NCBI RefSeq assembly: GCF_032854445.1
Contig: NW_027018369.1
Coordinates: 1-34,720 of the forward strand
Source: Liolophura sinensis
Lineage: Eukaryota; Mollusca; Polyplacophora; Chitonida; Chitonidae
Length of the DNA: 34,720 nt
Direction of reading: 5' to 3'
Shown here: positions 24,097 through 34,720 of the stretch, in pieces
How positions within the stretch are numbered: position 1 is the first letter of the stretch
Layout: every line of letters starts with the position of its first letter
Notes under the pieces: model-generated
Told to the model about the DNA's origin: nothing
What the model saw: the letters and a program-made list of their open reading frames with translations, nothing else
Databases searched by the model: none
Made by a program: the position numbers and the translations under genes

Positions 24097-26843
24097 GCCC
24101 TTCGGTAGCCCAGAAGACCTGAAATCTTTGGGCTAAGCCCATTTAACTCACCCAGCAATTGTCTTACTTCTAAGTCCAAGACAATCTCAATGTCTTTATC
24201 TACGTGTAGAAAAACCACAACCATTTGTACATAAAAAACACAAGGTACTTGATACAGTCTGCTGTAAAAAGTACAACTAAACACAGACCCACATTTATAA
24301 GGTGCCAAAAGATGTGGAATTGGGCCAGGCATCGGCAGCTGTTAAAAAATTGCAAATATCCTGGTTTCCATGGAGTAAGAGCCGTTGCTGGGCACGTGAT
24401 TATGACATCAATGATCATTGATCTGTCGCTACAGCCAAAAGTATTAGTCGGAGAGCAACGCGGTTTGCACCATTCGATTTCTCGTCACAAAATACGTCGG
24501 ATTAGCCTCTTACTAGTAGCACTGGAACAGTTTTTTCCACTTTTGCATTTTTGCTTCGTCTTTTTGTTAATTGAAATCGGCTAAACTGTACTCTGTACAA
24601 TCGCGACTGGTCATTATTATATTCAACTTTTGACTATAAGTTATGTGCCCTTCGGTAGCCCAGAAGACGTCAAATCTTTGGGCTAAGCCCATTTAACTCA
24701 CCCAGCAATTGCCTTACTTCTAAGTGCAAGACAATCTCAATGTCTTTATCTACGTGTAGAAAAACCACACCATTTGTACGTGAAAAACACAAGGTACTTG
24801 ATACAGTCTGCTGTAAAAAGTACAACTGAACACTGACCCACATTTATAAGGTGCCAAAAGATGTGAAATTGGGCCAGGCATCGGCAGCTGTTAAAAAATT
24901 GCAAATATCCCTGGTTTCCATGGAGTAAGAGCCGTTGCTGGGCACGTGATTATGACATCAATGATCATTGATCTGTCGCTACAGCCAAAAGTTTTGGTCG
25001 GAGAGCAACGCGGTTTGCACCATTCGATTTCTCGTCACAAAATACGTCGGATTAGCCTCTTACTAGTAGTACTGGAACAGTTTTTCCACTTTTGCATTTT
25101 TGCTTCGTCTTTTTGTTAATTGAAATCGGCTAAACTGTACTCTGTACAATCGCGACTGGTCATTACTATATTCAACTTTTGACTATAAGTTATGTGCCCT
25201 TCGGTAGCCCAGAAGGCCTGAAATCTTTGGGCTAAGCCCATTTAACTCACACAGCAATTGCCTTACTTCTAAGTGCAAGACAATCTCAATGTCTTTATCT
25301 ATGTGTAGAAAAACCACACCATTTGTACGTGAAAAACACAAGATACTTGATACAGTCTGCTGTAAAAAGTACAACTGAACACTAACCCACTTCAGTAAGG
25401 TGCCAAAAGATGCGGAATTGAGCCAGGCATCGGCAGCTGTTGAAAAATTGCAAATTTCCCTGGTTTCCATGGAGTAAGAGCCGTTGCTGGGCACGTGATT
25501 ATGATATCAATGATCAATCAATTGTTTACTACAGCCAAAAGTATTGGTCGGAGAGCAACGCGGTTTGCACCATTCGATTTCTCGTCACAAAATACGTCGG
25601 ATTAGCCTCTTACCAGCAGCACTGGAACAGTTTTTCCACTTTTGCATTTTTGCTTCGTCTATTTGTTAATTGAAATCGGCTACACTGTACTCTGTACAAT
25701 CGCGACTGGTCATTACTATATTCAACTTTTGATTATAAGTTATGTGCCCTTCGGTAGCCCAGAAGACCTGAAATCTTTGGGCTAAGCCCATTTAACTCAC
25801 CAGCAATTGTCTTACTTCTAAGTCCAAGACAATCTCAATGTCTTTATCTACGTGTAGAAAAACCAGACCATTTGTACATAAAAAACACAAGGTACTTGAT
25901 ACAGTCTGCTGTGAAAAGTACAACTAAACACTGACCCACATTTATAAGGTGCCAAAAGATGTGAAATTGGGCCAGGCATCGGCAGCTGTTAAAAAATTGC
26001 AAATATCCCTGGTTTCCATGGAGTAAGAGCCGTTGCTGGGCACGTGATTATGACATCAATGATCATTGATCTGTCGCTACAGCCAAAAGTATTGGTCGGA
26101 GAGCAACGCGGTTTGCACCATTCGATTTCTCGTCACAAAATACGTCGGATTAGCCTCTTACTAGTAGCACTGGAACAGTTTTTTCCACTTTTGCATTTTT
26201 GCTTCGTCTTTTTGTTAATTGAAATCGGCTAAACTGTACTCTGTACAATCGCGACTGGTCATTACTATATTCAACTTTTGACTATAAGTTATGTGCCCTT
26301 CGGTAGCCCAGAAGGCCTGAAATCTTTGGGCTAAGCTCATTTAACTCACCCAGCAATTGCCTTACTTCTAAGTGCAAGACAATCTCAATGTCTTTATCTA
26401 TGTGTAGAAAAACCACACCATTTGTACGTGAAAAACACAAGATACTTGATACAGTCTGCTGTAAAAAGTACAACTGAACACTAACCCACTTCAGTAAGGT
26501 GCCAAAAGATGCGGAATTGAGCCAGGCATCGGCAGCTGTTGAAAAATTGCAAATTTCCCTGTTTCCATGGAGTAAGAGCCGTTGCTGGGCACGTGATTAT
26601 GACATAAATGATCATTCAATTGTCACTACAGCCAAAAGTATTGGTCGGAGAGCAACGCGGTTTGCACCATTCGATTTCTCGTCACAAAATACGTCGGATT
26701 AGCCTCTTACCAGCAGCACTGGAACAGTTTGTCCACTTTTGCATTTTTGGCCTGGTCTTTTTGTTAATTGAAATCGGCTACACTGTACTCTGTACAATCG
26801 CGACTGGTCATTACTATATTCAACTTTTGACTATAAGTTATGT
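24097..26843 (+). repeat. A/B dimer-like zone
   Basis: Monomers 24097 (A), 24647 (A rear after a B front), 25196 (B), 25746 (A) and 26295 (B). 24647 and 25746 share GTGAAATTGGG; 25196 and 26295 share GAAGGCCTGAAATC, CTATGTGTAG and ACAAGATACTTG. A segment of roughly 24.83-25.49 kb is thus repeated at roughly 25.93-26.59 kb, a two-monomer period. Spacings of 548-550 show the onset of small indels seen further right. Confidence 0.85.
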
Positions 26844-29800
26844 GCCCTTCGGTAGCCCAGAAGACCTGAAGTCTTTGGGTTAAGCCCATTTAACTCACCC
26901 AGCAATTGCCTTACTTCTAAGTCCAAGACAATCTCAATGTCTTTATCTACGTGTAGAAAAACCAGACCATTTGTACGTGAAAAACACAAGGTACTTGATA
27001 CAGTCTGCTGTAAAAAGTACAACTGAACACTAACCCACTTCAGTAAGGTGCCAAAAGATGCGGAATTGAGCCAGGCATCGGCAGCTGTTGAAAAATTGCA
27101 AATTTCCCTGGTTTCCATGGAGTAAGAGCCGTTGCTGGGCACGTGATTATGACATAAATGATCATTCAATTGTCACTACAGCCAAAAGTATTGGTCGGAG
27201 AGCAACGCGGTTTGCACCATTCGATTTGTCGTCACAAAATACGTCGGATTAGCCTCTTACCAGCAGCACTGGAACAGTTTTTCCATTTTTGCATTTTTAC
27301 CTAGTCTTTTTGTTAATTGAAACCGGCTACACTGTACTCTGTACAATCGCGACTGGTCATTACTATATTCAACTTTTGACTATAAGTTATGTGCCCTTCG
27401 GTAGCCCAGAAGACCTGAAGTCTTTGGGTTAAGCCCATTTAACTCACCCAGCAATTGCCTTACTTCTAAGTGCAAGACAATCTCAATGTCTTTATCTACG
27501 TGTAGAAAAACCACACCATTTGTACGTGAAAAAACACAAGGTACTTGATACAGTCTGCTGTAAAAAGTACAACTGAACACTAACCCACTTCAGTAAGGTG
27601 CCAAAAGATGCGGAATTGAGCCAGGCATCGGCAGCTGTTGAAAAATTGCAAATTTCCCTGGTTTCCATGGAGTAAGAGCCGTTGCTGGGCACGTGATTAT
27701 GACATAAATGATCATTCAATTGTCACTACAGCCAAAAGTATTGGTCGGAGAGCAACGCGGTTTGCACCATTCGATTTGTCGTCACAAAATACGTCGGATT
27801 AGCCTCTTACCAGCAGCACTGGAACAGTTTTTCCATTTTTGCATTTTTACCTGGTCTTTTTGTTAATTGAAACCGGCTACACTGCACTCTGTACAATCGC
27901 GACTGGTCATTACTATATTCAACTTTTGACTATAAGTTATGTGCCCTTCGGTAGCCCAGAAGACCTGAAATCTTTGGGCCAAGCCCATTTAACTCACCCA
28001 GCAATTGTCTTACTTCTAAGTCCAAGACAATCTCAATGTCTTTATCTACGTGTAGAAAAACCACACCATTTGTACATAAAAAACACAAGGTACTTGATAC
28101 AGTCTGCTGTAAAAAGTACAACTAAACACTGACCCACATTTATAAGGTGCCAAAAGATGTGGAATTGGGCCAGGCATCGGCAGCTGTTAAAAAATTGCAA
28201 ATATCCCTGGTTTCCATGGAGTAAGAGCCGTTGCTGGGCACGTGATTATGACATCAATGATCATTGATCTGTCGCTACAGCCAAAAGTATTGGTCGGAGA
28301 GCAACGCGGTTTGCACCATTCGATTTCTCGTCACAAAATACGTCGGATTAGCCTCTTACTAGTAGCACTGGAACAGTTTTTCCACTTTTGCATTTTTGCT
28401 TCGTCTTTTTGTTAATTGAAATCGGCTAAACTGTACTCTGTACAATCGCGACTGGTCATTACTATATTCAACTTTTGACTAAAAGTTATGTGCCCTTCGG
28501 TAGCCCAGAAGACCTGAAGTCTTTGGGTTAAGCCCATTTAACTCACCCAGCAATTGCCTTACTTCTAAGTCCAAGACAATCTCAATGTCTTTATCTACGT
28601 GTAGAAAAACCAGACCATTTGTACGTGAAAAACACAAGGTACTTGATACAGTCTGCTGTAAAAAGTACAACTGAACACTAACCCACTTCAGTAAGGTGCC
28701 AAAAGATGCGGAATTGAGCCAGGCATCGGCAGCTGTTGAAAAATTGCAAATTTCCCTGGTTTCCATGGAGTAAGAGCCGTTGCTGGGCACGTGATTATGA
28801 CATAAATGATCAATTAATTGTCACTACAGCCAAAAGTATTGGTCGGAGAGCAACGCGGTTTGCACCATTCGATTTGTCGTCACAAAATACGTCGGATTAG
28901 CCTCTTACCAGCAGCACTGGAACAGTTTTTCCATTTTTGCATTTTTACCTGGTCTTTTTGTTAATTGAAACCGGCTACACTGCACTCTGTACAATCGCGA
29001 CTGGTCATTACTATATTCAACTTTTGACTATAAGTTATGTGCCCTTCGGTAGCCCAGAAGACGTCAAATCTTTGGGCCAAGCCCATTTAACTCACCCAGC
29101 AATTGCCTTACTTCTAAGTTGCAAGACAATATCAATGTCCTTTATCTACGTGTAGAAAAACCACACCATTTGTACGTGAAAACCACAAGGTACTTGATAC
29201 AGTCTGCTGTAAAAAGTACAACTGAACACTGACCCACTTCAGTAAGGTGCCAAAAGATGCGGAATTGAGCCAGGCATCGGCAGCTGTTGAAAAATTGCAA
29301 ATTTCCCTGGTTTCCATGGAGTAAGAGCCGTTGCTACGCACGAGATTATGACATAAATGATCATTCAATTGTCACTACAGCCAAAAGTATTGGTCGGAGA
29401 GCAACGCGGTTTGCACCATTCGATTTCTCGTCACAAAATACGTCGGATTAGCCTCTTACTAGTAGCACTGGAACAGTTTTTTCCACTTTTTGCATTTTTT
29501 GCCTGGTCTTTTTGTTAATTGAAATCGGCTAAACTGTACTCTGTACAATCGCGACTGGTCATTACTATATTCAACTTTTGACTATAAGTTATGTGCCCTT
29601 CGGTAGCCCAGAAGACCTGAAATCTTTGGGCCAAGCCCATTTAACTCACCCAGCAATTGTCTTACTTCTAAGTCCAAGACAATCTCAATGTCTTTATCTA
29701 CGTGTAGAAAAACCAGACCATTTGTACATAAAAAACACAAGGTACTTGATACAGTCTGCTGTAAAAAGTACAACTAAACACTGACCCACATTTATAAGGT

Positions 29801-32800
29801 GCCAAAAGATGCGGAATTGGGCCAGGCATCGGCAGCTGTTAAAAAATTGCAAATATCCCTGGTTTCCATGGAGTAAGAGCCGTTTGCTGGGCACGTGATT
29901 ATGACATCAATGATCATTGATCTGTCGCTACAGCCAAAAGTATTGGTCGGAGAGCAACGCGGTTTGCACCATTCGATTTCTCGTCACAAAATACGTCGGA
30001 TTAGCCTCTTACTAGTAGCACTGGAACAGTTTTTCCACTTTTGCATTTTTGCTTCGTCTTTTTGTTAATTGAAATCGGCTAAACTGTACTCTGTACAATC
30101 GCGACTGGTCATTACTATATTCAACTTTTGACTATAAGTTATGTGCCCTTCGGTAGCCCAGAAGACCTGAAGTCTTTGGGTTAAGCCCATTTAACTCACC
30201 CAGCAATTGCCTTACTTCTAAGTCCCAAGACAATCTCAATGTCTTTATCTACGTGTGGAAAAACCAGACCATTTGTACGTGAAAAAACACAAGGTACTTG
30301 ATACAGTCTGCTGTAAAAAGTACAACTGAACACTAACCCACTTCAGTAAGGTGCCAAAAGATGCGGAATTGAGCCAGGCATCGGCAGCTGTTGAAAAATT
30401 GCAAATTTCCCTGGTTTCCATGGAGTAAGAGCCGTTGCTGGGCACGTGATTATGACATAAATGATCATTCAATTGGTCACTACAGCCAAAAGTATTGGTC
30501 GGAGAGCAACGCGGTTTGCACCATTCGATTTGTCGTCACAAAATACGTCGGATTAGCCTCTTACCAGCAGCACTGGAACAGTTTTTCCATTTTTGCATTT
30601 TTACCTGGTCTTTTTGTTAATTGAAACCGGCTACACTGCACTCTGTACAATCGCGACTGGTCATTACTATATTCAACTTTTGACTATAAGTTATGTGCCC
30701 TTCGGTAGCCCAGAAGACGTCAAATCTTTGGGCCAAGCCCATTTAACTCACCCAGCAATTGCCTTACTTCTAAGTGCAAGACAATATCAATGTCTTTATC
30801 TACGTGTAGAAAAAACCACACCATTTGTACGTGAAAACCACAAGGTACTTGATACAGTCTGCTGTAAAAAGTACAACTGAACACTGACCCACTTCAGTAA
30901 GGTGCCAAAAGATGCGGAATTGAGCCAGGCATCGGCAGATGTTGAAAAATTGCAAATTTCCCTGGTTTCCATGGAGTAAGAGCCGTTGCTACGCACGAGA
31001 TTATGACATAAATGATCATTCAATTGTCGCTACAGCCAAAAGTATTGGTCGGAGAGCAACGCGGTTTGCACCATTCGATTTCTCGTCACAAAATACGTCG
31101 GATTAGCCTCTTACTAGTAGCACTGGAACAGTTTTTCCACTTTTGCATTTTTGCCTGGTCTTTTTGTTAATTGAAATCGGCTAAACTGTACTCTGTACAA
31201 TCGCGGACTGGTCATTACTATATTCAACTTTTGACTATAAGTTATGTGCCCTTCGGTAGCCCAGAAGACCTGAAATCTTTGGGCCAAGCCCATTTAACTC
31301 ACCCAGCAATTGTCTTACTTCTAAGTCCAAGACAATCTCAATGTCTTTATCTACGTGTAGAAAAACCACACCATTTGTACATAAAAAACACAAGGTACTT
31401 GATACAGTCTGCTGTAAAAAGTACAACTAAACACTGACCCACATTTATAAGGTGCCAAAAGATGTGGAATTGGGCCAGGCATCGGCAGCTGTTAAAAAAT
31501 TGCAAATATCCCTGGTTTCCATGGAGTAAGAGCCGTTGCTGGGCACGTGATTATGACATCAATGATCATTGATCTGTCGCTACAGCCAAAAGTATTGGTC
31601 GGAGAGCAACGCGGTTTGCACCATTCGATTTCTCGTCACAAATACGTCGGATTAGCCTCTTACTAGTAGCACTGGAACAGTTTTTCCACTTTTGCATTTT
31701 TGCTTCGTCTTTTTGTTAATTGAAATCGGCTAAACTGTACTCTGTACAATCGCGACTGGTCATTACTATATTCAACTTTTGACTATAAGTTATGTGCCCT
31801 TCGGTAGCCCAGAAGACCTGAAGTCTTTGGGTTAAGCCCATTTAACTCACCCAGCAATTGCCTTACTTCTAAGTCCAAGACAATCTCAATGTCTTTATCT
31901 ACGTGTAGAAAAACCACACCATTTGTACGTGAAAAACACAAGGTACTTGATACAGTCTGCTGTAAAAAGTACAACTGAACACTAACCCACTTCAGTAAGG
32001 TGCCAAAAGATGCGGAATTGAGCCAGGCATCGGCAGCTGTTGAAAAATTGCAAATTTCCCTGGTTTCCATGGAGTAAGAGCCGTTGCTGGGCCACGTGAT
32101 TATGACATAAATGATCATTCAATTGTCACTACAGCCAAAAGTATTGGTCGGGAGAGCAACGCGGTTTGCACCATTCGATTTGTCGTCACAAAATACGTCG
32201 GATTAGCCTCTTACCAGCAGCACTGGAACAGTTTTTCCATTTTTGCATTTTTACCTAGTCTTTTTGTTAATTGAAACCGGCTACACTGTACTCTGTACAA
32301 TCGCGACTGGTCATTACTATATTCAACTTTTGACTATAAGTTATGTGCCCTTCGGTAGCCCAGAAGACCTGAAGTCTTTGGTTAAGCCCATTTAACTCAC
32401 CCAGCAATTGCCTTACTTCTAAGTGCAAGACAATCTCAATGTCTTTATCTACGTGTAGAAAAACCACACCATTTGTACGTGAAAAACACAAGGTACTTGA
32501 TACAGTCTGCTGTAAAAAGTACAACTGAACACTAACCCACTTCAGTAAGGTGCCAAAAGATGCGGGAATTGAGCCAGGCCATCGGCAGCTGTTAAAAATT
32601 GCAAATATCCCTGGTTTCCATGGAGTAAGAGCCGTTGCTGGGCACGTGATTATGACATCAATGATCATTGATCTGTCGCTACAGCCAAAAGTATTGGTCG
32701 GAGAGCAACGCGGTTTGCACCATTCGATTTCTCGTCACAAAATACGTCGGATTAGCCTCTTACTAGTAGCACTGGAACAGTTTTTCCACTTTTGCATTTT

Positions 32801-32896
32801 TGCTTCGTCTTTTTGTTAATTGAAATCGGCTAAACTGTACTCTGTACAATCGCGACTGGTCATTACTATATTCAAACTTTTGACTATAAGTTATGT
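26844..32896 (+). repeat. Higher-order repeat, eleven-monomer unit, copy 1
   Basis: Eleven monomers made mostly of B-B-A trimers: 26844-27393-27943, 28492-29041-29595, 30145-30697-31248, then 31796 and the hybrid 32347. Front B monomers carry GACCTGAAGTCTTTGGGTTAAG. The second monomer of the middle trimers has GACGTC, GTGAAAACC and CTACGCACGAG. The A monomers have GACCTGAAATC. The series restarts at 32897 with copies of 26844, 27393 and 27943, and then 34556 matches 28492, including the rare GACTAAAAGTTATG just upstream of both. Confidence 0.85.
32347..32896 (+). repeat. Hybrid monomer, second example of one-monomer loss
   Basis: The front matches the B monomer at 27393 (GAAGTCTTTGG-TTAAG, AAGTGCAAGAC, CTAACCCACTTCAG, GAATTGAGCC). 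The rear matches the A monomer at 27943 (CTGTTAAAAATTGCAAATA, ATCAATGATCATTGATC, TTACTAGTAG, GGCTAAACTG). The switch falls between about 32575 and 32605. In place of a B-B-A trimer there is therefore a B-(B/A) pair, with one monomer's length missing. Confidence 0.85.
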
Positions 32897-34555
32897 GCCC
32901 TTCGGTAGCCCAGAAGACCTGAAGTCTTTGGGTTAAGCCCATTTAACTCACCCAGCAATTGCCTTACTTCTAAGTCCAAGACAATCTCAATGTCTTTATC
33001 TACGTGTAGAAAAACCACACCATTTGTACGTGAAAAACACAAGGTACTTGATACAGTCTGCTGTAAAAAGTACAACTGAACACTAACCCACTTCAGTAAA
33101 GGTGCCAAAAGATGCGGAATTGAGCCAGGCATCGGCAGCTGTTGAAAAAATTGCAAATTTCCCCCTGGTTTCCATGGAGTAAGAGCCGTTGCTGGGCACG
33201 TGATTATGACATAAATGATCATTCAATTGTCACTACAGCCAAAAGTATTGGTCGGAGAGCAACGCGGTTTTGCCACCATTCGATTTGTCGTCACAAAATA
33301 CGTCGGATTAGCCTCTTACCAGCAGCACTGGAACAGTTTTTCCATTTTTGCATTTTTACCTAGTCTTTTTTGTTAATTGAAACCGGCTACACTGTACTCT
33401 GTACAATCGCGACTGGTCATTACTATATTCAACTTTTGACTATAAGTTATGTGCCCTTCGGTAGCCCAGAAGACCTGAAGTCCTTTGGGTTAAGCCCATT
33501 TAACTCACCCAGCAATTGCCTTACTTCTAAGTGCAAGACAATCTCAATGTCTTTATCTACGTGTAGAAAAACCACACCATTTGTACGTGAAAAACACAAG
33601 GTACTTGATACAGTCTGCTGTAAAAAGTACAACCTGAACACTAACCCACTTCAGTAAGGTGCCAAAAGATGCGGAATTGAGCCAGGCATCGGCAGCTGTT
33701 GAAAAATTGCAAATTTCCCTGGTTTCCATGGAGTAAGAGCCGTTGCTGGGCACGTGATTATGACATAAATGATCATTCAATTGTCACTACAGCCAAAAGT
33801 ATTGGTCGGAGAGCAACGCGGTTTGCACCATTCGATTTGTCGTCACAAAATACGTCGGATTAGCCTCTTACCAGCAGCACTGGAACAGTTTTTCCATTTT
33901 TGCATTTTTACCTGGTCTTTTTGTTAATTGAAACCGGCTACACTGCACTCTGTACAATCGCGACTGGTCATTACTATATTCAACTTTTGACTATAAGTTA
34001 TGTGCCCTTCGGTAGCCCAGAAGACCTGAAATCTTTGGGCCAAGCCCATTTAACTCACCCAGCAATTGTCTTAACTTCTAAGTCCAAGACAATTCTCAAT
34101 GTCCTTTATCTACGTGTAGAAAAACCACACCATTTGTACATAAAAAACACAAGGTACTTGATACAGTCTGCTGTAAAAAGTACAACTAAACACTGACCCA
34201 CATTTATAAGGTGCCAAAAGATGTGGAATTGGGCCAGGCATCGGCAGCTGTTAAAAAATTGCAAATATCCCTGGTTTCCATGGAGTAAGAGCCGTTGCTG
34301 GGCACGTGATTATGACATCAATGATCATTGATCTGTCGCTACAGCCAAAAGTATTGGTCGGAGAGCAACGCGGTTTGCACCATCGATTCTCGTCACAAAA
34401 TACGTCGGATTAGCCTCTTACTAGTAGCACTGGAACAGTTTTTTCCACTTTTGCATTTTTGCTTCGTCTTTTTGTTAATTGAAATCGGCTAAAACTGTAC
34501 TCTGTACAATCGCGACTGGTCATTACTATATTCAACTTTTGACTAAAAGTTATGT
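32897..34555 (+). repeat. Eleven-monomer unit, copy 2 (first three monomers), insertion-rich
   Basis: Monomers at 32897, 33453 and 34004 repeat the B-B-A series at 26844, 27393 and 27943. Their lengths are 556, 551 and 552, against 549, 550 and 549 in the first copy. The excess is one-base expansion such as CAGTAAAGGTGCC, TTGAAAAAATTGC, TTCCCCCTGG, GGTTTTGCCACC and GTCCTTTGGG. One small loss is CACCATCGATTCTCG near 34380. Confidence 0.88.
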
Positions 34556-34720
34556 GCCCTTCGGTAGCCCAGAAGACCTGAAGTCTTTGGGTTAAGCCCA
34601 TTTAACTCACCCAGCAATTGCCTTACTTCTAAGTCCAAGACAATCTCAATGTCTTTATCTACGTGTAGAAAAACCAGACCATTTGTACGTGAAAAACACA
34701 AGGGTACTTGATACAGTCTG
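34556..34720 (+). repeat. Partial satellite monomer at right edge
   Basis: The first 165 bases of a further monomer, with GACCTGAAGTCTTTGGGTTAAG, AAGTCCAAGAC, ACCAGACC and GTACGTGAAAA, matching the monomer at 28492. The array runs off the window with no flank visible. Confidence 0.93.

Larger units (their letters stand above)
1..34720 (+). repeat. Tandem satellite array, 549-bp monomer, head to tail
   Basis: The whole window is one direct tandem repeat. Using the GCCCTTCGGTAGCCC block as phase marker, monomers start at 481, 1033, 1588, 2140, 2690, 3239, 3787, 4336, 4885, 5434, 5983, 6532, 7081, 7630, 8179, 8728, 9276, 9825, 10374, 10923, 11472, 12021, 12570, 13119, 13668, 14217, 14766, 15315, 15864, 16413, 16962, 17511, 18060, 18609, 19158, 19707, 20256, 20805, 21354, 21903, 22451, 23000, 23549, 24097, 24647, 25196, 25746, 26295, 26844, 27393, 27943, 28492, 29041, 29595, 30145, 30697, 31248, 31796, 32347, 32897, 33453, 34004 and 34556. 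Most spacings are exactly 549. No internal 183-bp or shorter sub-repeat is visible inside a monomer. The + strand was chosen only by convention. The family is not one I recognise. Confidence 0.98.

Noticed and set aside
504-34601. Dozens of open frames of 62-170 codons on both strands, with near-identical products repeated every 549 bp
   Set aside because: They are translations of the satellite itself, recur in several frames at once, many start at TTG rather than ATG, show no known domain, and break wherever a variant creates a stop.
1-34720. Transposon or retroelement tandem, or rDNA intergenic spacer
   Set aside because: No terminal repeats, transposase, reverse transcriptase or rRNA sequence was seen anywhere in the window.
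1-34720. Telomeric or other simple-sequence repeat
   Set aside because: No short-motif tandem run was seen; the monomer is complex sequence throughout.

Overview
This window is one uninterrupted head-to-tail tandem array of satellite DNA with a basic period of 549 bp. Measured from the first base of the invariant GCCCTTCGGTAGCCC block, 62 complete monomers run from 481 to 34555. A left partial monomer (1-480) and a right partial monomer (34556-34720) complete it. All copies are in the same orientation. I saw no unique DNA, inversion, transposon insertion, RNA gene or convincing protein gene. A long-monomer array of this size with multi-monomer higher-order repeats points to a eukaryotic nuclear genome (heterochromatin, possibly centromeric or pericentromeric). 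I do not recognise the sequence and cannot name the organism.

Monomers fall mainly into two types, defined by linked variants in the middle third. Type A typically has GTACATAAAA, CACATTTATAAGG, GTGGAATTGGG, CTGTTAAAAAATTGC, ATCAATGATCATTGATCTG and then CTTACTAGTAG. Type B typically has GTACGTGAAAA, CACTTCAGTAAGG, GCGGAATTGAG, CTGTTGAAAAATTGC, ATAAATGATCATTCAATTG and then CTTACCAGCAG. Minor types are C (CACATTTTTAGGG/AAGG with GCAGAATTGGG) and B' (GACCACAGACCCACAT).

Layout: 1-3238 is a left-edge zone with many single-base indels. 3239-9824 is a mixed zone of B, B', C and hybrid monomers with no clear higher-order unit. 9825-16961 is organised on a three-monomer (1647 bp) unit seen three times, with A/B dimers between the second and third copies. 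16962-24096 holds an eight-monomer (4392 bp) unit and most of a second copy, which has lost exactly one monomer by an unequal exchange that left a hybrid. 24097-26843 is an A/B dimer-like zone. 26844-34720 holds B-B-A trimers organised into an eleven-monomer unit, whose second copy starts at 32897 and runs off the end.

Each monomer carries a dense set of dyad symmetries: an 11-bp stem with one bulged base, a second hairpin with 8-bp arms, TGTAC-TCT-GTACA, TCCATGGA, CACGTG, and in type A a perfect 16-bp palindrome. I found no CENP-B-box-like match. Monomer length is fixed at 548-549 bp between about 3.2 and 24.1 kb but grows to 550-556 bp at both ends through one-base insertions. This looks like poorer consensus at the ends of a satellite-only contig. 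Open reading frames in the array recur only because the repeat recurs and because 549 is divisible by three; I do not call any as genes.
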